Origin: Gracilariopsis chorda | Taxonomy: Eukaryota > Rhodophyta > Florideophyceae > Gracilariales > Gracilariaceae | NCBI GenBank assembly: GCA_003194525.1 | Contig: NBIV01000049.1 | Coordinates: 186,001 to 250,000, forward strand | Direction: 5' to 3' | DNA: 64,000 nucleotides | In this document: piece after piece, positions 10,103-20,078 of the stretch | Layout of the letters: each line of letters begins with the position of its first letter | Position numbering within the stretch: the stretch's first letter is position 1 | The notes under the pieces: model-generated | What the model was told of the DNA's origin: nothing | The model's input: only the letters and a program-made list of their open reading frames with translations | Database searches by the model: none | Made by a program: the position numbers and the translations under genes

Positions 10103-10724
10103 TGATGGTATGTCGTGCCGGCGTCAATCGTTGAACGTCTGGACGCAATATCAAAGGTAGCATAGAACGTAAGTCAAACCCGATACCTCGAAACGAAAAA
10201 ACACTCGAGCGTACTGCGTCCGGGCACAAGTCGAGGGACCAGAATAAAATCCTGGACGCGGTTACCTGTCCAGACAAAAAGTCTGTACACTCTTTTTCGG
10301 GGAACGGAAAACGTCCGGGAGGAAATGCTTTCACAGTCCAGTTCTCCGGGTGGTCGCGCAACCGGCAAGGTATTGGGCACACCGCTCTGGGTCCCCTCTG
10401 CCTTCTCGCACTCGCGCTCAAAGTTGGCAGAGTATTTATTAGCTGTGTTAGCAGCTGCAACCCGATTTTCTACACAGGTAAATCAAATCAGAACTGTGTT
10501 CTGTGAATTATAGGCACAACGTGGCCTCATAATTCAAGGTCCCACCTATCAAAGATAGATATAGATTAGTCTCAGCGAAGTGTCCGCGGGACCTGCTAAA
10601 CCAAGTCCGCACATCCGCCACCAGACTAATCTCCTGATCTCATCAACTGGATTGAACGCCAGCGGGCCTTCTCCGGTACATACGTAGCGTCCCTCTACGC
10701 AGAGATCGGTGGAGCCTTACATCA
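10103..10724 (-). repeat. Element A 5' LTR (622 bp), contains promoter
   Basis: Identical by eye to 4741-5362. As the 5' LTR of a minus-strand element it should hold the promoter and transcription start. I did not identify a convincing TATA box on the minus strand with confidence. Confidence 0.93.
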
Positions 10725-10729
10725 GTCCT
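10725..10729. repeat. Target-site duplication of element A, right copy (GTCCT)
   Basis: Second copy of GTCCT, immediately outside the right LTR; pairs with 4736-4740. Confidence 0.9.
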
Positions 10730-10734
10730 TGATT

Positions 10735-10756
10735 GGTATTCTAGGCCGCGAGACCA
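10735..10756 (-). other. Primer-binding site of element F
   Basis: Minus strand reads TGGTCTCGCGGCCTAGAATA. It matches the site TGGTCTCCCGACCTAGAATC of element C at most positions and sits right after an LTR end of the form CTACAT. It lies on the far side of element A from the rest of F, placing the A insertion between this site and the gag of F. Confidence 0.6.
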
Positions 10757-10757
10757 A

Positions 10758-11200
10758 TGTAGACAAATGCAATGCTTTCTCTAAGGTTCTGACTGGTCAG
10801 AAGTACCTCAGCGGTAAGAACTGTGGTTTCCTTGAAATCCTTGGCGGAAATTATGCCAGATGTTCCGAGCGGTCAAAGCCAGGAAGCGCCAGTTGAGCGC
10901 GAAGAGATCGGACCGGCAACTGCGTCAAGTATTTTCAGAAAACAAGCGTAGAGTGTTGGCAGTCGTGGACGGCTTGCGCTTGACCGAATGGGTTAGTAGA
11001 TTAGGCAAGGGGGCAGTCTGCATCGCCAAATAGAACAAAAGAAGTCCGTTTGGTAAGATAGCGTCTGGCCTTACTGTGGTTGGAGGCGCTGTCCATGCTA
11101 CACTGATCGAATCACGGGCTGCAACACAGAAACAATGAGCGCGGACCGCCACTTTCCAATCGCCCTGCGGCGTGCAATCCACTACCCTATCTACTCCAAA
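10758..11200 (-). repeat. Probable 5' LTR of element F (outer boundary not resolved)
   Basis: The LTR end CTACA is inferred from the adjoining primer-binding site at 10735-10756. The outer end was not found because the other LTR of F is absent. No coding sequence recognised within. Confidence 0.4.
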
Positions 11201-12500
11201 AAATTAGTAATAAACTACTAAGTACTACTCAAAGAAAACATTGGCATCGTTAGCCAATAACAAAACATCTCTTTTCGGCATGATATACCAACACATGGCG
11301 CTTTCCACGAATGACACATCGTTACCCGCTTGGTTTCCTACATCCGCCTACGACTGCATTCGCCCACTATATCACAGATATCACTTCTTTTTGTTGTTTA
11401 ATCTTATGTGCTTAAGAAGCAGATATTGACATACCCTGACGAAACAATGATTTTCTGGGTCTATATAATAGTACTAAGTGAAAAATAAGAGAAGGAGGAA
11501 GACATTAATTGTTTCTAGGCTTACTAGTTTGTGTTGGAACATATGATTATGATGTCATGATGTGAAGCTGTTGTTTATGTCTCTTCTTTATGTCCCACCA
11601 TCACTATCCGCACTATCGTGTCTCGTGATATTAATAAACTGATTGCATTGCTTTATTGAGCTTTGCCTAATAAACCCGTCTTTTCCGCATGTCCTATTTC
11701 TTAGGAATATTGGTTGCACAGCATGATTACTATACCATCACGATTAATGGTAGTCACAAGCTCGAAACGTTAGAATCATATTATATTAAGCAGACCTGAT
11801 GTGAACAGGCCACCTCAGTGCTAAATGCGGTTGATCAATTACATTCAGTTCTCTCAGTGGTTCATTTGGATACATCGGAATCGCTGCCATCCCGTTTTTT
11901 GCCTCTGCATCTAGTAATCTTCTGCAACCTGGCCCAAAGCAAACAGCTAAAGGAATTACTGATCACACAAACACAATTTGATGTTAAAATAGGCTCTGTA
12001 GTGCGATACACTATAAATGGTCTGTATCAAAAGATCAGCTTAGGCTTTACCTATTGCTTTTCACAGGGTACAGTGGTTTTTACTACTAAGCGTTTATTCG
12101 GCGTTATGGCTGATTTGCGTATGGGAGACGTTTCATGCTTCTCTATATTTTACATTATCAGCTGGCCCTTATGCGAATCAAGAAGGCTTGATGGAGCAAT
12201 CGCAGCTCTCGAAACTATTTCTGCAGATTCAGAAATCGACGAAGGCGAAGCCGTATCGACGTTCCTGCTCTTCAAGAGTTTTACGAAAGCCTCGTTCTTC
12301 TCACCAAGCAGGGCTTACAAGCGCCAAAGCGTAATATACAGCCGATCGGGGTCGTCATCCTCGTCAAGGTAGCTTAAGTCCGGGGGGGCTGATATTAGGC
12401 GCAGTGTTCTACTAATACGAGAAGCAACGCCTTGCGTGTTATCGCTACTACAAAAATCCTGATTTCTGCATGTGAGCTACGGGCAAAGCTGCTACAGCGG
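11201..12500. other. AT-rich stretch without a recognised gene
   Basis: Nothing could be assigned. An open plus frame at 11818-12372 has no ATG at its start and no recognisable motif, and I do not call it a gene. Because D (minus strand) ends nearby, this could contain the decayed 3' end and 3' LTR of D, but I found no match to the 5' LTR of D at 19133-20078. Confidence 0.4.
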
Positions 12501-12534
12501 TTTATTCCCTTTGCGGGCCTTCCCTAGTGGGGTG

Positions 12535-13159
12535 TCAATGTTCCTTGTGGGGCTCTACGTCCACTTCTCGCACTGTGCAATTCACCTTTTGGTGCTCAGG
12601 AATTATTTTTCCTAGCGAGGCCGGTACTTTGAAAGAGATTGCACCTCCCTCTTCCTCTTTAGTCGGATCCATGGCGGTGAGTAAGGTAGTTAGTAGGCTG
12701 ACTCGAGCGGAGTGAGCCAGGGTATTCGGGGGCTTGTACTGAAAAGAGAGATCCGTTTCCTTCGGTAAATACGAGAAAACACGATCTGGATGAAATAGAA
12801 TGACTAATCGCGATGGAGAATGAACCACGAGCGGGTCGTCTGAGTCGAGATTACCGTCAGAGGTATGTCCTGTATCAGGATTTGTATGAAGACGAGGAGA
12901 TAAAGTAACGCGGTCGCATGAAACCCGTTTTTGTTGGTCGTTAATATTCTAGACGACTGTGTTGTTGGCAGTAGATACCATGCGATAGGGTCCTTCCACA
13001 TTGGAGACAGCTTATGACGTTCTTCCTTTCCAAAATTATAATACTTCTCACAAATGAAAACAAATTCATTTCTGTGAACCTGCGGTAGTGGTTGACGGAG
13101 ATTGCTGATGAAATAACACTTGTATGCACGTTGAGCTTTGTCCATTGCTTTTCGAGCAA
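12535..13159 (-). pseudogene. Element D integrase C-terminal region
   Basis: A minus stretch contains DKAQRAYKCYF and then NEFVFICEKYYNFGKEERHKLSPMW, matching ARAQAAYKRNF and NYVFIRKEYYNPEREKRHKLSP in C. This is the integrase C-terminal domain that normally binds DNA before the chromodomain. The continuation to 12535 is open but only weakly similar to anything, ending in a segment with DPTKEEEGGA. Broken by a frameshift after LSP. Confidence 0.6.
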
Positions 13160-13174
13160 CCGTTATTATCTTCT

Positions 13175-14087
13175 CTAACCATTCTTTTCAGTTGTATCTA
13201 TGTGGCAACAGTGAAAAGTACGCTGACAAACACGGTTGAGCCTCGAATGCCATCGGGGGTGGAATTCACGACAGCACCAAATCAAAAGGTGAAAGCGACA
13301 TAACCCGATGCACCGTTTGTAGGTATACGTAACTGCATCGGTATACAGGTCCCAGTGGTTGGTAATATCCGCAATATAGGATCGCATTGCGTTCCGCATC
13401 GTACGAAAAAATCTTTTCACTTGTCCATTACCCTGCGGGTGATATGTTGTGACAAATATATTTCAAACATCGAGAATACGAAAGACGTCCTGGAAGTACT
13501 ATGAAGTAAATTGGAGACCATTGTCTGATAGCACATCGACGAAGAGACCGCAGAAGAATACCCAGTTGGTGACAAAGGATTCTCTGCCACCGCTGCAGCG
13601 GTAGTCCCTTTAAGCTGTACTATCCGTACGAGTTCAGAGAACCGGTTGGTTATTACCAGAAGATAGCGTTTACCCTGGGGCGTCCAAATCAACTTGCCGA
13701 GTATATCGATGGCCACAAATTCTAGCGAAGGGAGAGCTGGGATCAACGTTAACTTCTTAGAGTATTTCCATAGCTTAAATTGTTCTTTACGCATTCCATA
13801 CAAGAGCGGCGAACAATATAATAGTCAAACCCCATGGCGGGCAAATCGATACCTCTGCGGGGAGTCATATAAAACTTCCTACACCTTGGGTTTGCTCCAA
13901 GTTTCACATTGTGAGAAAGGTGGGGAGCCCGTCTATGTAAAGAATGGGGTACCACAGTCTGTGGGGAACATTTACCCAACCTGGCAAGGTATTCCTCATC
14001 CTTCGTCGAAAAAGGTAATTCATATCCTCCACTGAGGCAAGCACGATTCTGCCTACCTAATGGGTCGCATCGTTGTTCGCGAATCAA
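13175..14087 (-). pseudogene. Element D integrase, zinc-binding and core domains (broken)
   Basis: Three overlapping minus stretches cover integrase. 14087-13749 has HSLHRRAPHLSHN and RRSCMECVKNNL, the His/Cys zinc-binding part, matching HSLQSRVLHLSHY and RFCSECAKNRV in C. 13803-13417 has LEFVAIDILGKL with the first catalytic Asp and LLVITNRFSELVRIV (Asp to Asn in the usual TDRF). 13420-13175 has MRSYIADITNHWDLYTDAVTYTY, equal to LRSYVADHPTNWDLYADAVTYAY in C. The second Asp and the Glu box are scrambled. Inactive. Confidence 0.7.
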
Positions 14088-14337
14088 CGCTTTCTGAGTA
14101 ATAGCCCTTCAGGAGCCTTTGCTCGTGGGCTCCAAACTTTCAGAAGTGAGAATATCGTCACAAATATCATCTGACCAATCCTTGGAAATGTGTTCATCTT
14201 TCTTCACCACAAAACACAATATCTCGAGATCACAGAGCAGTTCTGCTTCTGCCTTGGTTTTCAGACAGGATATCGCTCCGGCCTGCGTCTTAGGGGTTCC
14301 CTTTTTTGTAAAGTACTTCGAAGTCAATTTCCGAGAT

Positions 14338-14667
14338 TCAAAGGCGCCAGTATGAGGCGTTCTGAGAGTCTGCTGATTTCCATAAGCCATTGGAGGAAGG
14401 AGTGATCCGTATGTACCATAGAATGGGTTCTTGTAAGCTATGGTCGAGGGCGGCAAGCACCCAAACAACAGCGAGGCAATCGTCTTTCGAACCCGGGCAG
14501 TTACCTTCGTGCACTTTCAAAGTCCTAGACCAACATACGATTAGGGATCGTTCACCCTCTTCGGTCACTTGAAATAGTGCAAAACCAACATGGTTATCAC
14601 AAGCATCAGTACCCACTTCATATGGTAAGCCAATAGTTGGCAGCGCAAATATTGGTAGAGACGTCAC
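14338..14667 (-). pseudogene. Element D RNase H fragment
   Basis: A minus stretch of 109 codons with LPTIGLPYEVGTDACDNHVGFALFQVTEEGERSLI, CWSRTLKVHEGNCPGSKDDCLAVVWVLAAL. It aligns with the RNase H of C (TDxS..., YWSRSLNVHERNYSVSEKECLAVVWAMTTL). The first catalytic Asp (VGTDA) is kept but the Glu of SEKE has become Asp. Would have degraded the RNA strand during reverse transcription. Confidence 0.65.
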
Positions 14668-14985
14668 GGCGCGGATGAGAGCCGTAAAAGCAGACGCTTC
14701 CGCGTTGCCAAAAGAGTCCAGTTGAACTGTTTGTCCCTTCTATAGGAGAGCATTCAGATTTGTCGCAAGCTGTACAAACTTCGGGACAAACCAACGATAT
14801 GCGTTACAACGTTCAAAAAATACGCTTCCCCGTCGCCAAGAGGTTCCAGTTGAACTGGTTTTCCCCGCTTAAGAAGATCATTCAGAGTTGTCGCAAGCTC
14901 CACGAAATTAGGGAAATAATGATGATATACGTTACAAAGTCCGACAAATGATCGGGGTTCCGTTCGCGCAGTCGAATATTTCGCG

Positions 14986-15848
14986 TTACTCAGCGACTAA
15001 ACTCTTAACTCGTCTATCGAAAGGTGTCTGGAGCGGATCATATGTCCAAGATACTTCAAAGAATCGGTACAGAACTCGCAATTCTTGATTTATGGCATCT
15101 TTCAGCACACGCATGAAGTCCCTCACATGGGTTATGTGATCATCCAAATTGTTGGAGAACACTACTATATCTTCAAAATACACCAAGCAGGTTTTCCATT
15201 TGAACCTGGCCAGTAGAATATATATGGCAAGTTGAAACGTAGGAGGTGCATTGGTTAACTCGAACGGAATTCGTTCAAAACGATACAATACTTGGTGGCA
15301 CACAAATGCAGTTTTGTCGCGGTCCTCCTTTCGGATAGAAACTTGCCAATAACCCCGATTGGCGTCATGAGCAGTGAAAACCATAGCAATCCGAAGTGAA
15401 TCAACGTACTCGTCCATCCGACGGATCGGGTAAACATATTTGATGGTAACTTTGCGCAGACGACGTTAATTGATACAAAGTCTCCACGATCCATCCAATA
15501 TTGAAACAAGAAAAATTGGCAAAGCACAGGGTGACTGGGTAAGTTCAATGACGCCAGCGCGTAGCATCTTCTCAACTTGAGGGTTTTCTTCTTCCCGTGC
15601 TTTCGGTCCTGCCCGATAGAGATGCTGTGAAATTGGCGGAGTGTTCGGTAACAAATCAATACTGTGCTCCGTTTTTCCTCTTGTTCCAAGGGAACCACCC
15701 CACAGGGGGGTGAACTCATGAAGCATATCGAGCAGTTTCTCACGGTAAGAGTCAGGGGCGTGGTCCAAGTCAAGCTTCTCAAGGTCCTCTGTAGGTTCCA
15801 CCTGTTCTGAAAGAGGTGGTAGCGTAAGGGTCTCAGTGGTTCGTTCAC
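14986..15848 (-). pseudogene. Element D reverse transcriptase (broken; YFED in place of YxDD)
   Basis: Three minus stretches reconstruct the RT. 15801-15466 has LDLDHAPDSYREKLLDML, a linker HSIDLLPNTPP, QVEKMLRAGVIELTQSP and WRLCIN. 15417-14986 begins MDEYVDSL, has the first Asp in HDANRGYWQVSIRKEDRDKTAF and the catalytic box region CLVYFEDIVVFSNNLDDHITHVRD; the box is YFED, so the first of the two key Asp residues is Glu. Frameshift between the parts at about 15440. Same order and wording as C (YLDD there). Inactive relic. Confidence 0.75.
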
Positions 15849-15911
15849 TTTTAAAGTCGGGATACGAATTACAGTCAGCGTTTACGGAGTTCTTATGTTC
15901 TTTTTAGAGTT

Positions 15912-16208
15912 TTACACTCCAAGGACGGCAGCCACAGAAATTTTCGTTGGCAAGATTACCCGTTCATTTGGGAGAAACGAACACAGGACTTGGGTTTTGA
16001 CTAACCACTGAGTGGTTTTGCAAAAGTTTGCAACCAGGAAATTACAAGGAACATCGGAGTTGATAAACATGACTCCATTCGCAAGTGCGAGCGAGATGAA
16101 GCCAGTCTTATAACGAAGAAAGCGGTTAAAGAACATGGTATGCACTATGTTTAGAAACAAATGTGACCCAGACTTGGGACTCCATTGGCAAGGCAACTGA
16201 ATGAGCAA
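15912..16208 (-). pseudogene. Element D protease-RT linker region
   Basis: A minus stretch with LALANGVMFINSDVPCNFLVANFCKTTQWLVKTQVL and ILPTKISVAAVLGV, corresponding to LALANGIVSISPDVRFRILVAKLGKHPQYLVKHQVI and LPTKMTAADVLGV of C. This conserved region of unknown fold lies between protease and RT in both gypsy families here. Confidence 0.65.
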
Positions 16209-16570
16209 TACGAAGCATCGTATAAATAGGATCTGTGTTCTGCATTTCCTGGGCGGCTGGTATCAGGACATGCTTCTGCATAGCACACTTGAGCGGTTTC
16301 TGGACACCGGGTAGGGTAGAACCGTTTGCAATTATGACGGTCTTTGCACGTGGGCGAATGTATTCGATAAAGCGATCACAGAAGTCCTAAACAAGAATCA
16401 CTGGTGTCGCGAGTTTATTGCAAACAACAAATTCTAGTTGAACCATACTGGTACCAAATCTCAAAACGAGAGGAATGTATCCCACGGTCTTAAGGAGATT
16501 GTTGCTTGCGTCAGCGATATCCAGGACCAGTCCAAAGCGGATGTGAGCCCAGAGGGCTGGGGGTACTAGT

Positions 16571-16780
16571 TCAGAGTGGATAACGATAGGTCGCAGCCCC
16601 TGTATCTAAAACAGATAACTGGGGAACCATATATTGGTTGGACAGGCCAACACGGGCATAAAAGTTGTAGTTTCTCTCGTCCCAAACCAGGGCTCTATCC
16701 GAAATACGAAAATTACGAGAGTTTATCCATGGAACACGTAGAGCCGAGATGGCTTCCAAGCTCACGTCGGTGTCAGCCAT
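16571..16780 (-). pseudogene. Element D aspartic protease fragment
   Basis: A minus stretch with LVWDERNYNFYARVGLSNQYMVPQLSVLDTGA keeps the catalytic DTGA, aligned with LAKRNYKVYADLGLEPQFMVRFLTVLDTGA of C. The frame is lost immediately afterwards. The protease would have cut the polyprotein. Confidence 0.7.
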
Positions 16781-16917
16781 TTTCTTGGCGAAGGATCGTG
16801 ACAGCCGGGGGGCGACGCTGTACTGTCTCGGACGTCAAGTTCGGCTCAGAAGACGCCCCTCCCGTGGGGTAGACTTTTGATTCTAGTTTTTCAAGGAGGG
16901 GCTCACTGAAATCGGTG

Positions 16918-18488
16918 TCACCATCTCATGGTGGAACCAGAACTAATCCTATTCGTTGGTACGACTACGTCCACCGGTTGAGAAAAGGTTGATTTAACCA
17001 TGGGAATATCCGTTCGTGTCAGTGCGTCATTAGCGAATAATGCTTCCACCTCTTCATAAGAATTACTTGGTACTCGGGCCCGATCAGCTGGGGTCAACGT
17101 TTCGTAATTCACGATAGCCTTGGGCATCTTCCGCAATGTCAAGTCACATTTCGGGGCGATATGACCATGATGGTAACATCTATGACAGGTAGCCGGTGCC
17201 GCTTCATTGTATTGACGATGGATATTCGTTTGACGCGGTGGCTGCAGTACGAACTATCCAGGGCATGTAAGACTGGGTCCGTTTGACGCGTGAGCGAGCG
17301 TAGTGGCCTGTATCTGTGCTGCACATGCGTAGAAAGCGGGGTCTTTCTCCGCAAGTGGCGCCGAAGTTGACGACAAATCCGTAGTACCAAGCTAATCAGG
17401 GCTGCTGCCAGCGTACCAGACGTTGTTCTTATTTGCATGTGAGATCTTGACCTGGAGCAAAGAAATCGATTCTGAAGACTCCTTCAGTAAAAGAGCTCCC
17501 GCTGACTGGCGTTTCGGTTGACTCCATGCACGGTGAGTTTCTCCCTCGGCCTGGGCATACTGGACCAGTTCAAGGTATGAAATCTTCCGTTTATTTTCAC
17601 GTTTTCGTGCGGCGAGTGCTCGTATTGCAGGATCCAATCCATCAAAGAACATTTCACAAGGCTGCTGTGCGGGATACACATTAAGACGATGGTAAAATGG
17701 TTTATTCAGGGTGGTTGAATAGATCGTTTTCGTTTCACCAGACTTCTGTCTCGTATCACGTGGGCCAGTATCGCTGTGTGGATGGCGCTTCCCGTAGCGT
17801 ATGACCTAAGAAGGTAATGCAATGATTCTGGCCAACATTGTACTACTCCTTACGAGGTTCTCGAGGTTTTTCGAAAGCAATTGAACTGATCTTCAGCAAT
17901 ACTGGTTAGAGAATACGGTAATACGAGAGACGCTTGGGCTTCACTCATGCATAGTATGTCAGCCCCCTCAACGAATCTGGTTAGAATGTCAAGCACCAGA
18001 ATTGGAACTTCTGCTGATAAATGTCTCAATTGAAGAGTAATATTCATGCATTTGATGCAAACCTTAATATTGCCGATACCTCGTGCCCACCGAGTGGATG
18101 ATGAATCATCCAATCGATAATAGCTATGATAACAATTTCCGGTAGACCGGAATCGTAAGCTTTAACGCTTCGAGTCCCTGGTGAAGTCTACCTTTCTGGC
18201 GAGAGGGAATAACTCCCTGCGTAGTGCAAGTCGCCTTAGACTTCGTCGCACGGTGCTTCCTCCATTCATTAACGGAATCCGATGAGTCGGACGAGAAATC
18301 TGCGGAACGGCTATCAGAATCCGAGGAAGCCAAATTAAGGTAGTGGACATCCTTTTTGGATTTACAAGTCTGCCGTTTGCTCGAGTGACAAGTTTAATCG
18401 ATAGAGACGACCTCGTTTTCCGCTTCCGCCGGCGCTTGTGTATCCACAAGGATGGTTGCTTCCAGCGCATCCGTACGAACGTGCACAC
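16918..18488 (-). pseudogene. Element D gag with canonical zinc knuckle (broken)
   Basis: Several minus stretches together match the gag of C. 18333-18124 has a Ser/Asp-rich part and KGRLHQGLEALKLTIPVYRKLLS (C: KGRRHPGLRELKPTNPDYRKLLS). 18113-17850 has CIKCMNITLQLRHLSAEVPILVLDILTRFVEGADIL (C: CIKRMQLSLRNQYFTGEDPVLVLDFLSRFVAEADIL). 17679-17392 has FFDGLDPAIRALAARKRENKRKISYLELVQYA (C: FIDGLDPAIRSLVTRYREDKRRITYLELVQHA). A zinc knuckle CHRCYHHGHIAPKC, C-x2-C-x4-H-x4-C, is encoded at 17187-17146. 17142-16918 continues with MPKAIVNYETLTPADRARVPS. Multiple frameshifts. Confidence 0.75.
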
Positions 18489-18698
18489 GTTTCAAGGCCA
18501 CTTGAACGTCATTGACAAACCTCTTTTAGTCCTTCAAAAAGGTACCTGGGGCACCCAGACATATCAAAATAGAGTTCAAATCTTGACGTTAGAGTTGAAT
18601 ACCTCCCGAGACATCCTGAAAATGGGTAGTTTCGAGGTTTTGACGATGTTCGTTTACCCTTTCGAGAAGAGACACATGAGCAACTTTAGAGATGTGTA

Positions 18699-18972
18699 TC
18701 ATCGACTCCAGGGGAGCAAACTCTGCTGAGTATATACAAGGCTAAGACGCAGACGGCGCTTTGACAACTGGGGGTGGTACCACCTGGGGTATAGCCTGTG
18801 GGTCAGACGCAACGGAGGGCATTCTTCGGGTATTCCGATCAATTTCACTGTTGTCCAAATATTCCAGAGCGGTCGTTTCCGTGCGCGGTACATCTTGCAG
18901 GGGTGCATAATAGCATCGGTAGAACGAGTGCGAGAACTGGGTACCGGTGGAGACATACTGCATGTCAGTCAA
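18699..18972 (-). pseudogene. Element D gag N-terminus
   Basis: The minus-strand start of gag: MSPPVPSSRTRSTDA in one frame, and RRMPSVASDPQAIPQVVPPPVVKAP in another, so at least one indel lies between. It matches the start of E at 50656 (MSSPSYNSCTGSTN, LPSAAPALQDITQVV), which supports this as the original start. Located 140 bp downstream of the primer-binding site. Confidence 0.5.
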
Positions 18973-19108
18973 CTGAGTGTTCGCGACTTGAACGAATTCG
19001 AGTCAGAGATTTCTAGAGAACTTGATGAACAAAATGATCTTGATAGATTCTTCCAAGAACTGGATCAGCACAGAAATGTACAAAGTGATCAAACCAATTG
19101 TGAGTAAT

Positions 19109-19130
19109 CCGATTCGAGGTGTGGAGACCA
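19109..19130 (-). other. Primer-binding site of element D
   Basis: Minus strand TGGTCTCCACACCTCGAATC directly after an LTR end CCACAAG. Close to the sites of B and C. Complementary to the 3' CCA end of a tRNA, which I cannot name from sequence alone. Confidence 0.65.
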
Positions 19131-19132
19131 CT

Positions 19133-20078
19133 TGTGGATCAGTATTTATAGGCGGTAATTTTTCTCAAGCTGTTGGCGTCCTTGCTCTCTTGCGAAGTAG
19201 GGTCGTCGACAGGGCACTCCGTACCACATAGTGTTTTGGTGAAAAACTGAGATGGCTTTCGGCCATACCGACGGAGTTGTTATCAAACATTGGCTTACCA
19301 GTGGGTCGACTTTGTGCAAAGGTCCGTGTAAGCGGTGTTATGGCTTAGGGAGAATCCAATCGGAAATGGGGAGAGAAGCGAAGGGAACCAAAAAGAAGGT
19401 GCAACCGGGGGAGTCGTGCGAAAAGCCGAAAAAGGCCCGACGGTAAGGGTGTTGCTTACTCAGCCAGCGCAGCAAACCTCAATAGTGAGTGGAACGACTA
19501 TCTCTTCGCACATAAGAAAATAACCAAAACGGTAATAAGACTTGATATTGGGCCAGCCCATAGGGTAAGGAAGATCAGAGGTTCTATTTGGTACTGTGCA
19601 GATGAGTGTAACGAGACCGAACGCCGTGAAACTCCAAGAGAAGTTGGTCACCTCGCGCGGGCGATAAACTCAGAGCCATGTCACAGCTTGTCCTTACTTG
19701 AGGGTAAAACGGGAGGGCCGTCCTCTCTTAAGTATTATGGGGTCACAGTACAACTAAGAATACTACTACTGTAGTGTGCCAAACCTGTAGTCCACACATT
19801 TGTGTCATTGGGCGGCACGGCCGGCCACGGCGCCACGACACACTTTTGAATAATGTCACCCATGAACAATGTCCCTACACATACCAGGCGTCTATCAATT
19901 CCAGATATCACAGAAATTATTAATGATGGTTCAGAAAATACCAAATAAAATTCATATCGAATTACACCCAAAATATGGAAGGGTCCACTCATACGTGGGT
20001 CGAACGGATACCACCTCGGTGCTGAATAATTCATAATCCACCTCACCTGGAGGGTATGTGCATATGGATTGCTCTACA
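19133..20078 (-). repeat. Element D 5' LTR (about 946 bp)
   Basis: Boundaries come from comparison with the homologous LTR of E (50832-51776, about 945 bp): similarity begins at the CCACA/CTACA end next to the primer-binding site and stops at TGTAGAGCAAT on the minus strand, giving TG...CA termini. The best conserved block is near 19740-19850 (19 of 20 bases in ACTAAGAATACTACTACT-type segments). Solo 5' LTR; no 3' partner found. Confidence 0.65.

Larger units (their letters stand above)
4741..10724 (-). mobile_element. Element A: full-length young Ty3/gypsy chromodomain retrotransposon
   Basis: A 5984-bp element on the minus strand: 5' LTR 10103-10724, short leader 10026-10102, one gag-pol frame 10025-5415, a 52-bp tail and 3' LTR 4741-5362. 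The two LTRs look identical over 622 bp on direct comparison, start TGATG and end CATCA, and are flanked by the duplication GTCCT. Intact frame plus identical LTRs indicates a very recent insertion and possibly a currently mobile copy. It landed inside the older element F. Domain order gag-PR-RT-RH-IN-chromodomain is that of a chromovirus; the single fused frame means no gag-pol frameshift is needed. Confidence 0.95.
12535..20078 (-). mobile_element. Ty3/gypsy element D (decayed, C family)
   Basis: Minus-strand element in the order 5' LTR 19133-20078, primer-binding site 19109-19130, gag 18972-16918, protease and linker 16780-15912, RT 15848-14986, RNase H 14667-14338, integrase 14087-13175 and integrase C-terminus 13159-12535. 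Every block aligns by eye with element C but with many frameshifts, stops and substitutions, so it is an old relic. No 3' LTR was found. The chromodomain and antisense frame of C have no convincing counterpart here. Confidence 0.8.

Noticed and set aside
11818..12372. 184-codon plus frame as a gene or as the antisense ORF of element D
   Set aside because: No ATG start, no motif, and no convincing similarity to the antisense ORF of element C.
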